Shown here piece by piece: positions 43,429 to 52,018 of a stretch of 64,000 nt of DNA (position 1 is the stretch's first letter; each line of letters begins with the position of its first letter). The position numbers and the translations under genes are program-made. Source of the DNA: Galbibacter sp048266365 (lineage in GTDB: Bacteria; Bacteroidota; Bacteroidia; Flavobacteriales; Flavobacteriaceae); contig NZ_JBLWZP010000006.1 of assembly GCF_048266365.1 (NCBI RefSeq), positions 1 to 64,000 of the forward strand. Reading direction: 5' to 3'. The notes beneath the pieces are model-generated. The model did no database searches. It was not told the DNA's origin and saw only the letters and a program-made list of their open reading frames with translations.

Positions 43429-44214
43429 ATGAATGCAACCAACAAAAAAAGAATTGTTCTTAAAATAGGGTCTAATACCCTAACAAAAGAATCCGATCAT
43501 ATTTCCCGAGGGAAGATTGAGGATATCGCCAACCAGGTAGCCTCTCTTAAAGATCAATATGAGTTCATAATTGTAAGCTCAGGCGCTATTGCTGCAGCAA
43601 AACAATTTGTAAGGCTAGAGGGCAACGGAAAAGAAATTAATGTAAAACAAGCACTTGCTTCTATAGGTCAATTGCATTTGATGCGAATTTATCAAGAGAA
43701 CTTTAGAGAGCTGGGACTTTTTATATCGCAATGCCTTTTGTCCTACTCTGATTTTAAAAGTGATTCTACTAGGGAGAATATCGTAAATACGATAAACATT
43801 CTGTGCGAGAATGACTATATACCGATTATCAACGAAAATGACACCGTGGCCACAGATGAAATTCAATTTGGGGATAACGATATGCTAGCCGCCATGACAG
43901 CTGTATTACTCGATGCTGACCTATTGATCATCGCCACCAATACCAACGGAATTTATACCAGAGACTCTATCAAAAACAAACAACTAAGAACCATTACCAA
44001 TGTGGCTAGCATAGAAGAGCTAACAAGTGAAGTAGTAGATGGAAAATCATCACACGGTACCGGCGGTATGCTCTCTAAGGTAGAAGCCGTAAAAATTGCC
44101 AACCAAGCAAATATTGAAACTTGGATTCTTAATGGTTTAGAAGATGACTTTATTGTCAAAGCGGTTAATGAATCTAGCGTTTTTACCAAGATTTTAAAAA
44201 CAGTAACACATTAA
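43429..44214 (+). CDS. proB: glutamate 5-kinase, second copy
   Basis: 261 residues, amino-acid kinase domain without PUA. KIGSNTLTKESD, the canonical SSGAIAAA loop (50-57), SIGQLHLMRI, INENDTVATDEIQFGDND and HGTGGMLSK are all present, so this is the more likely active enzyme. It phosphorylates glutamate for proA. It is clearly a tandem duplicate of the preceding gene, colinear along its whole length. Confidence 0.93.
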   Translation: MNATNKKRIVLKIGSNTLTKESDHISRGKIEDIANQVASLKDQYEFIIVSSGAIAAAKQFVRLEGNGKEINVKQALASIGQLHLMRIYQENFRELGLFISQCLLSYSDFKSDSTRENIVNTINILCENDYIPIINENDTVATDEIQFGDNDMLAAMTAVLLDADLLIIATNTNGIYTRDSIKNKQLRTITNVASIEELTSEVVDGKSSHGTGGMLSKVEAVKIANQANIETWILNGLEDDFIVKAVNESSVFTKILKTVTH

Positions 44215-44284
44215 TATCGTGTAATATACTATAGCTTAGTGAGATTATAAGTTTATATGTAGCGGTAAATTAAACGATCAACAC

Positions 44285-45223
44285 ATGAAACAGTATTTAG
44301 ATTTAGAGGACATCAATGATTTAGATGGTCTGATCCAAAAAGCCATCGCTTTAAAAAGCAACCCGTTTAACCATCAGGACTTAGGTAGGAATAAGACAAT
44401 TGGGTTGTTGTTTTTTAACTCCAGTCTTAGAACGCGTCTAAGTACTCAAAAAGCAGCACAAAACCTCGGGATGAACGTGATGACTTTAGATCTTAAGACT
44501 GATAGCTGGCAACTGGAATTTGAAGATGGAAGCATTATGGATGCCAATACAGCAGAACACATTAAGGAGGCGGCTGCGGTAATTTCACAGTATGTCGATA
44601 TTATGGCACTAAGAGCTTTTCCTACCCTGACTGACAAGGCGCAAGATCAAAAAGAAACAATCTTAAAAAGCTTTCAAAAATACGCTAGTGTACCGGTGGT
44701 AAACATGGAGAGTGCTACCGCACATCCACTACAGGCACTAACTGATGCCATTACCATTGTTGAACACAGTACCATCAAAAGACCAAAAGTTGTCTTGACT
44801 TGGGCACCTCACCCTAGAGCACTACCTCATGCTGTTCCAAATTCATTTGCTAAAGCAATGCAAATGATGGATGTGGATTTTTGTATCACTCATCCAAAAG
44901 GTTATCAGCTCAATCCGGAGATCACTAGAAATACACGGATCATTTACGATCAGGACGAAGCTTTAATGAATGCTGATTTTGTTTATGCTAAAAACTGGAG
45001 CAGCTATGCTGACTACGGAAAAGTTTTGTGCAACGATCAGAGCTGGATGATAACTTCAAAGAAATTAAACAATGCTAAGTTTATGCATTGTCTTCCTGTT
45101 CGTCGAAACGTAATCGTTTCAGACCAAGTATTAGACAGTGATCAATCTTTAGTTATCCAACAAGCCAATAATCGAACATACGCCGCTCAAGCTGTTTTAA
45201 AAGAACTACTTGAAAGTATGTAA
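44285..45223 (+). CDS. argF': N-acetyl- or N-succinyl-ornithine carbamoyltransferase (ArgF')
   Basis: 312 residues. Carbamoyl-phosphate loop SSLRTRLSTQKAAQ (46-59, the variant S-x-R-T-R), EFEDGSIMD near 78-86, MESATAHPLQALTDA and MHCLPVRRNVIV near the C-terminus. This is the Bacteroidota/Xanthomonas branch that carbamoylates acyl-ornithine rather than ornithine. In studied enzymes one residue (Pro90 in the B. fragilis succinyl enzyme, Glu92 in the Xanthomonas acetyl enzyme) sets the acyl group; the corresponding stretch here is about residues 86-92 (DANTAEH), but I cannot align it safely. Confidence 0.92.
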   Translation: MKQYLDLEDINDLDGLIQKAIALKSNPFNHQDLGRNKTIGLLFFNSSLRTRLSTQKAAQNLGMNVMTLDLKTDSWQLEFEDGSIMDANTAEHIKEAAAVISQYVDIMALRAFPTLTDKAQDQKETILKSFQKYASVPVVNMESATAHPLQALTDAITIVEHSTIKRPKVVLTWAPHPRALPHAVPNSFAKAMQMMDVDFCITHPKGYQLNPEITRNTRIIYDQDEALMNADFVYAKNWSSYADYGKVLCNDQSWMITSKKLNNAKFMHCLPVRRNVIVSDQVLDSDQSLVIQQANNRTYAAQAVLKELLESM

Positions 45224-45238
45224 TGTAATTAATTAAGA

Positions 45239-46024
45239 ATGAAAGTATCCGTAGTTAAAATAGGTGGAAACCTTATTGAAGATGAGGCTGATTTAGAGCA
45301 AGCCCTAAATAATTTTGCTCAAATAGAAGGATTGAAAATTCTGGTTCACGGAGGTGGTAAATTAGCAACTCAGTTAGCGCAAAAACTAGGAATCGAAACC
45401 AAAATGGTCGATGGGCGAAGAGTTACCGATGCGCAAACCCTGGAAATAATCACCATGGTATATGGAGGATTGGTTGGTAAAACCATCGTCTCTAAACTCC
45501 AAGCAAAGCAATGTAACGCTGTTAGTTTATCGGGTGCCGATCTAAACAGTATACAATCGGTAAAACGCCCTGTTAAAGACCATGACTTTGGCTTTGTGGG
45601 AGATATCAAAAAGGTGAATGCAGAGAGTTTTAGTACACTTCTAAAAGCACAGATCACTCCTGTTTGCTGTGCAATTACCCACGATGGAAATGGACAGCTA
45701 CTCAATACCAATGCTGACACTATTGCCTCAGAGATCGCTATAGCTCTCTCCGAGAAGTATGAAGTATCTCTCTACTACTGCTTTGAGAAGAAAGGAGTAC
45801 TTCGAAGTATTTCCGATAAGAATTCTGTAATTACAGACATCGATCGCACCTCTTATGATAAATTGATTGAAGAAGGTATCATCGCTGATGGTATGTTGCC
45901 TAAGTTGCACAACTGTTTTCACGCACTTGAAAATAAAGTACAACATGTCTATGTCGGAAGTATTTCGATGCTTGCAAACCCGAACGAACAAAAAACAACC
46001 CTACATTTAAACGAATTCAACTAG
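45239..46024 (+). CDS. argB: N-acetylglutamate kinase
   Basis: 261 residues, amino-acid kinase fold. KIGGNLIEDE at the start, LVHGGGKLATQLAQKLGIETKMVDGRRVTD near 38-67, and the C-terminal IADGMLPKLHNCFHAL. It phosphorylates N-acylglutamate. The N-terminal helix of arginine-inhibited hexameric enzymes is absent, so direct arginine feedback is not expected. It is 15 bases after argF'. Confidence 0.94.
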   Translation: MKVSVVKIGGNLIEDEADLEQALNNFAQIEGLKILVHGGGKLATQLAQKLGIETKMVDGRRVTDAQTLEIITMVYGGLVGKTIVSKLQAKQCNAVSLSGADLNSIQSVKRPVKDHDFGFVGDIKKVNAESFSTLLKAQITPVCCAITHDGNGQLLNTNADTIASEIAIALSEKYEVSLYYCFEKKGVLRSISDKNSVITDIDRTSYDKLIEEGIIADGMLPKLHNCFHALENKVQHVYVGSISMLANPNEQKTTLHLNEFN

Positions 46025-46030
46025 AATATA

Positions 46031-47095
46031 ATGACCATAGAATCCCTAAAAAAAGAGGCTCTCGAACTCTTAAAATTACTTATAAGGACACAATCCTTTT
46101 CATCAGAGGAGGACAAAACTGCGCTTTTAATTACCGAGTGGTTCACTCGTTACAACATACCTTTTAAAAGACAAGGCAATAACATCTGGGCATTTAATAA
46201 AGATTTTCAATCAGGCAAACCTTTGATGTTGCTCAATTCACATCATGATACTGTAAAGCCAAACAGTGCTTATACAAAGGATCCTTTTGATGCTCATATT
46301 GAAGATGGCAAACTTTATGGCCTGGGAAGTAATGATGCCGGAGGATGTTTAGTCTCGTTGATTGCGACTTTCACCTACTTCTACCAGAAGACCAATTTAA
46401 ATTACAATCTAGTGATTGTAGCCTCTGCAGAAGAAGAAAGTTCAGGTCCTAATGGACTTAAATCAGTATTAAGCGAACTTCCAAATTTGGATGTTGCTAT
46501 TGTAGGAGAACCTACACTTATGAATCTCGCTATTGCAGAAAAAGGCTTAGTGGTTTTTGACGCTGTTGTAAAAGGAACACCTAGTCACGCAGCACATCCA
46601 AATGATGACAATGCCATTTATAAAACCATTAATGTTCTAGAGTGGTTCAGAGATTATAAATTTGAAAAAGTATCTGAGGTATTAGGTCCCGTGAAATTAA
46701 CAGTCACTCAAATAGAGGCTGGGAACCAACACAATGTGGTACCTGCTGATGTTCGTATGGTTATTGATGTCAGAGTGAATGACAAGTACAGCAATCAAGA
46801 GATTTACGACACCTTAAAAAACGAAGCACCATGTGAGCTAACTCCTAGGTCCCTTGGATTAAACTCTTCTGCAATTCCTGCAGATCATCCTTTAGTCAAA
46901 GCAGGCCTTGAACTCGGTAGAACAACCTATGGTTCTCCTACTCTTTCGGATCAAGCCAATTTGTATTGTCCTTCCCTTAAACTGGGACCAGGTGACTCAA
47001 CACGTTCGCATTCGGCAAATGAATTTATTTATGTGACCGAAATAGAACAAGGAATCGAATTATACATTGAACTATTGACTAAAGTCCTAGGTTAG
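46031..47095 (+). CDS. argE: acyl-ornithine/citrulline deacylase, M20 family
   Basis: 354 residues. Metal ligands H71 and D73 region in NSHHDTVKPN, D102 in GSNDAGG, catalytic Glu134-Glu135 in SAEEESSG, plus GEPT and a dimerisation domain about 165-270. In this pathway the carbamoyl group is added before deacylation, so the real substrate is probably N-acylcitrulline. It lies 6 bases after argB. Confidence 0.88.
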   Translation: MTIESLKKEALELLKLLIRTQSFSSEEDKTALLITEWFTRYNIPFKRQGNNIWAFNKDFQSGKPLMLLNSHHDTVKPNSAYTKDPFDAHIEDGKLYGLGSNDAGGCLVSLIATFTYFYQKTNLNYNLVIVASAEEESSGPNGLKSVLSELPNLDVAIVGEPTLMNLAIAEKGLVVFDAVVKGTPSHAAHPNDDNAIYKTINVLEWFRDYKFEKVSEVLGPVKLTVTQIEAGNQHNVVPADVRMVIDVRVNDKYSNQEIYDTLKNEAPCELTPRSLGLNSSAIPADHPLVKAGLELGRTTYGSPTLSDQANLYCPSLKLGPGDSTRSHSANEFIYVTEIEQGIELYIELLTKVLG

Positions 47096-47185
47096 ATTCA
47101 ACTAAAATAATTTTTTAATATCATAAAGCAATTAACAAAACAACCGCTAATTTTACTGCGTTAGAATTCAAAAAATAAGATCGCT

Positions 47186-48466
47186 ATGAAACTATGGGAT
47201 AAAGGTTTTTCAACAGATAAGAAAATTGATGTTTTTACCGTTGGTTCTGATAGAGAATTGGACCTGGTAATTGCAAAATACGATGTACTTGCATCCAAAG
47301 CTCATGCAAAAATGCTCAGTAAAATCGGACTAATTTCCAAGGAGGAAGCCCAACAATTGACTGCTGCATTAGATACTATAGGAGAGGATATTCAAGAGGG
47401 TAACTTTACCATAGAAGACAGTTTCGAAGATGTTCACTCTAAAATAGAATTTTTGTTAACTGAGAAACTTGGAGATACCGGTAAGCGTATACATACTGCA
47501 CGTTCTAGAAATGATCAAGTTTTAGTCGCCGTTAATCTCTACCTCAAAAGTGAACTCGCACAAATTAAACACAGTACCAAAGAATTATTTGACGACTTAA
47601 TCAATTTGGCGGATCAATATAAAGATGTTTTACTTCCCGGTTATACGCATTTACAAATCGCGATGCCGTCTTCATTTGGATTGTGGTTCTCTGCTTATGC
47701 AGAAAGCCTCATTGACGATATGTACTTTGTGGAAGCAGCATATAAAACAGTAGATCAAAATCCGCTTGGAAGTGCTGCCGGCTACGGAAGCTCATTCCCA
47801 ATTGATAGAGACTTCACCACAGCGGAGTTAGATTTTAAAGATCTTAAGTATAATGTGGTGGCTGCACAAATGAGTCGTGGAAAATCTGAAAAGTCTACGG
47901 CATTTGCCCTAAGTAGTGTTGCTGCGACCTTATCGAAATTCGCCATGGATATATGCCTTTACATGAGCCAGAATTTTGAGTTCATCACCTTTCCCAATGA
48001 GCTTACCACAGGATCGAGTATCATGCCACATAAAAAGAATCCTGATGTGTTTGAACTCATTCGAGGAAAATGTAATAAAATCCAAGCCGTTCCAAATCAA
48101 TTGGCCATGCTGACCACTAACCTTCCTAGTGGATATCACAGGGATTTGCAATTGACTAAGGAGATCATTGTTCCAGCAATTCAGGAGCTAAAATCTTGCT
48201 TGGAAATGATGAGCTTTTCCATCAAAAACGTCATTGTCAACGAAAGTATTTTAGATGATACTAAATACGACTACTTATTCAGTGTAGACACATTAAATGA
48301 CCTAGTTCTAAACGGAATGCCATTTAGGGATGCTTATAAACAAATGGGGCAGGCTATTGAAAATGGTGATTACAAACCCAAGAAAGATATTAAACATACG
48401 CACAAAGGCAGTTTAGGCAATTTGTGCTTAGATGAAATCAAGGCCAAAATGGATCAAATTCATTAA
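47186..48466 (+). CDS. argH: argininosuccinate lyase
   Basis: 426 residues, slightly shorter than E. coli ArgH at the C-terminus. HTARSRNDQV (103-112), GYTHLQIAMPSSFG (152-165, catalytic His155) and the lyase signature GSSIMPHKKNPD (276-287). It releases arginine and fumarate. Last gene of the operon, followed by a terminator at 48493-48529. Confidence 0.96.
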   Translation: MKLWDKGFSTDKKIDVFTVGSDRELDLVIAKYDVLASKAHAKMLSKIGLISKEEAQQLTAALDTIGEDIQEGNFTIEDSFEDVHSKIEFLLTEKLGDTGKRIHTARSRNDQVLVAVNLYLKSELAQIKHSTKELFDDLINLADQYKDVLLPGYTHLQIAMPSSFGLWFSAYAESLIDDMYFVEAAYKTVDQNPLGSAAGYGSSFPIDRDFTTAELDFKDLKYNVVAAQMSRGKSEKSTAFALSSVAATLSKFAMDICLYMSQNFEFITFPNELTTGSSIMPHKKNPDVFELIRGKCNKIQAVPNQLAMLTTNLPSGYHRDLQLTKEIIVPAIQELKSCLEMMSFSIKNVIVNESILDDTKYDYLFSVDTLNDLVLNGMPFRDAYKQMGQAIENGDYKPKKDIKHTHKGSLGNLCLDEIKAKMDQIH

Positions 48467-48492
48467 GGCTAAAATCTGGACAAACATAAAAA

Positions 48493-48529
48493 CAAGGTGC
48501 TCACAACAATGGGGTACCTTGCTTTTTTT
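48493..48529. terminator. bidirectional intrinsic terminator ending the arg/pro operon
   Basis: CAAGGTGCTC (48493-48502) pairs with GGGGTACCTTG (48511-48521), one mismatch and one G-T pair, followed by CTTTTTTT on the plus strand and GTTTTTA on the minus strand. It separates argH and the convergent FMN reductase gene. Confidence 0.75.
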
Positions 48530-48546
48530 AAGAGTGTTAGTTTATT

Positions 48547-49086
48547 TTAATAAATCTTCTTCAAAAAGTTTTGCAATGCCTCCTGGTGTTTTTCTATCAA
48601 CTCAGTATTGGTCATAACACCCTTTTTAACTGAAAAGTTCTCCTTAAAATTAGGCAAGGAAAAAATATCTTCTACTTGAGCGCCAAAACGTGGCAGTAAT
48701 TTTTCGGTAACTCCAATGGATCCCGTTGCACCTCTGGCTCCGTTAGAAGTTCCTAAAACAAAAACATATTTTTCGTTCAAAAATTTACGATCTACTCTGG
48801 ATAACCAATCAATTAGGTTCTTAAAGTATGCTGAGGGATTTCCATTGTGTTCATTAACGCTTATAATGACTCCATCAGCCTCTACAATGTCGTCTTTTAA
48901 TGCTACCAAAGAATCTTGATAACCCTTTGCCCGCTCCAGGTCTTCACTGAACATTGGGAACTCAACCTTGGCCATATTTAATAATTGAATATCGAAATCA
49001 TCGATTAAAGAAACGGTATATTTAACCAGTTCATAGTTTATTGAGGTACTTGAATTACTTCCGGCAAAAGCGATGAGTTTTTTCAT
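48547..49086 (-). CDS. NADPH-dependent FMN reductase family protein
   Basis: 179 residues from the ATG at 49086 (MKKLIAFAGSNSSTSINYELVKY). The frame is open farther upstream to 49176, but the extension is low-complexity and flavodoxin-like reductases start at this Met. FMN phosphate loop GSNSSTS (9-15) and VISVNEHNGNPSAYFKNLIDW and GTSNGARGATG. It transfers electrons from NAD(P)H to flavin or quinone-like compounds. It is convergent with argH. Confidence 0.9.
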   Translation of the reverse strand: MKKLIAFAGSNSSTSINYELVKYTVSLIDDFDIQLLNMAKVEFPMFSEDLERAKGYQDSLVALKDDIVEADGVIISVNEHNGNPSAYFKNLIDWLSRVDRKFLNEKYVFVLGTSNGARGATGSIGVTEKLLPRFGAQVEDIFSLPNFKENFSVKKGVMTNTELIEKHQEALQNFLKKIY

Positions 49087-49196
49087 AAATAAGACGCTAA
49101 TAAATTTTGCAATTATCGTTAAATATAAGTAACTTTTTTTAATTAAATTATTCAAATCCTTACTTTTACAAATCAATTATTTATAGCTATTTTTCC

Positions 49197-50081
49197 ATGT
49201 TAAAACCTAGTGAATTCACAATAAACAACGAGCATTTAACGGTAATTATTCAAGGTACAGGAGCAGAAATTTCCAGTATCAAAGACAGCAATTCTCAAGA
49301 GTATATTTGGCAAGCCGATCCAAAGATTTGGGGAAGTCATGCGCCTGTACTTTTCCCGATAATTGGAGCCTTAAAGAATGGTTCGTTTAGTTATAAAGGC
49401 AAGCAATATAGTGTGCCGAAACATGGGTTGATTCGCTATAATGAAAATCTAAAGGTTCTCAAACACTCTACAAGCGAACTAAAGCTTCATTATACCTTTA
49501 ATGATGAGACCCTAAAAGATTATCCATTTAAATTTGAGTTTATCATTGGCTTTTCATTAAAAAACAAAAGCCTAGAGGTTCAACACCAGGTTTTAAATCA
49601 CGGTGATGACCAAATGTTGTTTTCCTTAGGTGGCCACCCCGCATTTAAATGCCCACTGACAGACCAGGACAACTACCAAGACTATGTTTTAAAATTTAAA
49701 CACAAGGAGACTTGCAAACGTCATATGATCGATGAGAATGGTTTGCAAAATGGGGAGTCTATTCCTTTTTTTAATGATGAAGATACCATAGAATTAAAGC
49801 ACTCTTTATTTAGGGATGATGCATTAATTTTCAAGAACTTAAAATCCAGACTAGTTAGTTTAGAGCACAAGACCAAAGGAAAAGTGCTCAGTGTAGCTTT
49901 TAAAGATTTTAATTACCTAGGTATTTGGGCAAAAACTAACGGGAATTTTGTTTGCATTGAACCTTGGCTTGGTATAACTGATCATATTGATACCAGCGGT
50001 GATTTCACCAAAAAAGAAGGGGTTTTAACGCTTGGGCCAGGAGAGAATTTTAATGCTTCCTTTACTATTGAAATCCATTAA
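49197..50081 (+). CDS. aldose 1-epimerase family protein (LacX-like)
   Basis: 294 residues of the galactose-mutarotase superfamily. FPIIGALKNGSFSYKGKQYSVPKHGLIR has the short-branch pattern and GGHPAFKCPL holds the conserved His; the C-terminal Glu is in IEPWLGITDH. It probably interconverts anomers of a sugar or sugar phosphate; the exact substrate is unknown. No linked sugar gene lies beside it. Confidence 0.87.
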   Translation: MLKPSEFTINNEHLTVIIQGTGAEISSIKDSNSQEYIWQADPKIWGSHAPVLFPIIGALKNGSFSYKGKQYSVPKHGLIRYNENLKVLKHSTSELKLHYTFNDETLKDYPFKFEFIIGFSLKNKSLEVQHQVLNHGDDQMLFSLGGHPAFKCPLTDQDNYQDYVLKFKHKETCKRHMIDENGLQNGESIPFFNDEDTIELKHSLFRDDALIFKNLKSRLVSLEHKTKGKVLSVAFKDFNYLGIWAKTNGNFVCIEPWLGITDHIDTSGDFTKKEGVLTLGPGENFNASFTIEIH

Positions 50082-50136
50082 ATCGTCTTGAATTAAATAA
50101 TCCCTTATCTAACTTCCACAGTTATCATAAAAATAA

Positions 50137-50169
50137 AAGGGGCTGACTTTTATAAAAAATCAACCCCTT
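50137..50169. terminator. intrinsic terminator, minus strand (lpdA) and possibly plus strand
   Basis: AAGGGGCTGA (50137-50146) pairs with TCAACCCCTT (50160-50169), one mismatch, 13-base loop. On the minus strand it runs into TTATTTTTA, fitting the end of the lpdA transcript about 80 bases past its stop. Confidence 0.65.
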
Positions 50170-50250
50170 AAAATTTGGCCGCACTTTTAAGTTATAGTGC
50201 ATATATCATTCTCTCAGATTGTCGATACTTAAGTTGACAAACTATTCCTT

Positions 50251-51654
50251 TTACACATGTAAAGCTCTATCATCTGTAGCGGCAAGTGCTGCTTCTTTAA
50301 CAGCTTCCGCATATGTAGGGTGTGCATGACTCATTCTTGAAATGTCTTCTGCACTAGCTCTGAATTCCATAGCCGTAACAGCTTCAGCAATTAAATCAGC
50401 AGTTCTTGCTCCGATCATGTGGATACCAAGAACCTCATCTGTTGTCTGATCAGCGAGTATTTTTACAAAACCATCTATATCCATACTAGCACGAGCTCTT
50501 CCTAGAGCACGCATGGGGAACTGTCCGGTTTTATACTTCACCCCCTCTTGCTTGAGTTGTTCTTCAGTTTTTCCAACTGCTGCAACTTCTGGCCAAGTGT
50601 ATACAACACCGGGGATAAGGTTGTAATTTATATGTGGTTTTTGACCCGCCAAAGTTTCAGCAACAAACACCCCTTCTTCTTCTGCCTTATGTGCAAGCAT
50701 AGCACCTTTAATGACATCACCAATGGCATAGATGTTTGAGACATTGGTTTGCAAGTGTTCATTTACCTCAACCTGTCCTTTTTCATTTAGCTTAATTCCG
50801 GTCTTATCGAGATTTAGTCCCTCTGTGTAAGGTCTACGACCGACACAAACTAAACAGTAATCACCTTCAAAGCTAACTTCTTTGCCTTTTTTATCATCCG
50901 CTTTCACGGTAATCTTGTCCCCTTTACGGGTAACTTCTTTTACCTTATGCGAAGTGTAGAATTTCATACCGCCTTTTTTCAAGGAACGCTGTAACTCTTT
51001 AGAAAGACCGCCATCCATTGTTGGAATAATACGATCCATATATTCTACCACACTTACTTGAGCACCTAAACGGTTGTATACTTGTCCTAATTCCAATCCG
51101 ATAACTCCACCCCCAATGATGACAAGATGTTTTGGAATTTCTTTTAGAGATAAGGCTTCAGTAGAAGTAATTATACGCTCTTTATCCAATTTAATAAAAG
51201 GTAATGTAGAAGGCTTGGAACCTGTAGCAATAAGACTCTGCTTAGCTTCTATTTCTTCAGTTTTACCGTCTTTTTCTATAAGGATATGAGTAGCATCTTT
51301 AAAACTTCCGAAACCGTGGTATACATCAATTTTATTTTTATCCATCAAAAACTCAATCCCTTTGGTAGTCTGATCCACTACTCCTTGCTTACGAGAAATC
51401 ATTTTTTCGATGTTGACCTTTACTTCTCCTGGAATTTCAATACCATGGGCTTCAAAGTTTTTTACAGCCTCCTCATAGTGATGCGAAGAATCTAAAAGTG
51501 CCTTCGACGGAATACAACCAACATTTAAACAGGTTCCACCTAAAGTGTCATACTTTTCAATAATTGCAGTTTTCATTCCGAGTTGAGCACATCGAATTGC
51601 AGCCACATAGCCACCTGGTCCTGAGCCGATAACGGCTACGTCATATGTATTCAT
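50251..51654 (-). CDS. lpdA: dihydrolipoyl dehydrogenase (E3)
   Basis: 467 residues. FAD motif GSGPGGYVAAIRCAQLG (10-26), redox disulfide C42-LNVG-C47 in GGTCLNVGCIPSKAL, NAD site GGGVIGLELGQVYNRLG near 181, and the catalytic His-Glu pair in HAHPTYAEAVKEA near the C-terminus. It reoxidises lipoyl groups in 2-oxoacid dehydrogenase and glycine-cleavage complexes, and could serve the fused E1 encoded at 25.9-27.9 kb. Confidence 0.96.
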   Translation of the reverse strand: MNTYDVAVIGSGPGGYVAAIRCAQLGMKTAIIEKYDTLGGTCLNVGCIPSKALLDSSHHYEEAVKNFEAHGIEIPGEVKVNIEKMISRKQGVVDQTTKGIEFLMDKNKIDVYHGFGSFKDATHILIEKDGKTEEIEAKQSLIATGSKPSTLPFIKLDKERIITSTEALSLKEIPKHLVIIGGGVIGLELGQVYNRLGAQVSVVEYMDRIIPTMDGGLSKELQRSLKKGGMKFYTSHKVKEVTRKGDKITVKADDKKGKEVSFEGDYCLVCVGRRPYTEGLNLDKTGIKLNEKGQVEVNEHLQTNVSNIYAIGDVIKGAMLAHKAEEEGVFVAETLAGQKPHINYNLIPGVVYTWPEVAAVGKTEEQLKQEGVKYKTGQFPMRALGRARASMDIDGFVKILADQTTDEVLGIHMIGARTADLIAEAVTAMEFRASAEDISRMSHAHPTYAEAVKEAALAATDDRALHV

Positions 51655-52018
51655 ATAATTTTATTTGCGATGAATATTATAGTTAGATAACAAAAATACA
51701 AATGTTTTATGGTACTAGGGCTACGAAATAATTGAAAAAACGATGCTTTTAGGAAGCTCATAATTAAAGGTACATCGAATTATTTATTATCCTAAAAATT
51801 GCGGTCTATTTTCAGTATGTGCGACAATGCAATCTCGCCCTTCAAATCTTTCCGTAGAGATTTAAATTTTAGCATCCATAGACTTTTCTATAAACGCGGG
51901 GAAATCCATTAAAAATGGTGAAAACGCTAGGATTTCCTATACGAAAATATTTTAAATCTATTAACTTTTACCTTGTGGAACTATCCGTATCTTTGCAGTT
52001 ACTTTAACGTTTTCGTCT
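51655..52018. promoter_or_regulatory. divergent promoter region, lpdA / sdaA
   Basis: No coding frame seen. Minus-strand TATTTTTG (51698-51691) is a -7 match for lpdA. Plus-strand TATCTTTG (51988-51995) is an exact -7 match for the serine dehydratase gene. An 8-bp inverted repeat (GGAAATCC 51900-51907, GGATTTCC 51930-51937) lies between. Confidence 0.5.
51966..51995 (+). promoter_or_regulatory. promoter of the L-serine dehydratase gene
   Basis: TATCTTTG (51988-51995) with a partial -33 TTTTA at 51966-51970, 17 bases upstream. Start near 52002 gives a leader of about 17 bases. Confidence 0.5.

Noticed and set aside
49087..49176. N-terminal extension of the FMN reductase
   Set aside because: Lys/Leu-rich low-complexity codons in an AT-rich promoter-like region; flavodoxin-like proteins begin at MKKLIAFAGSNS.
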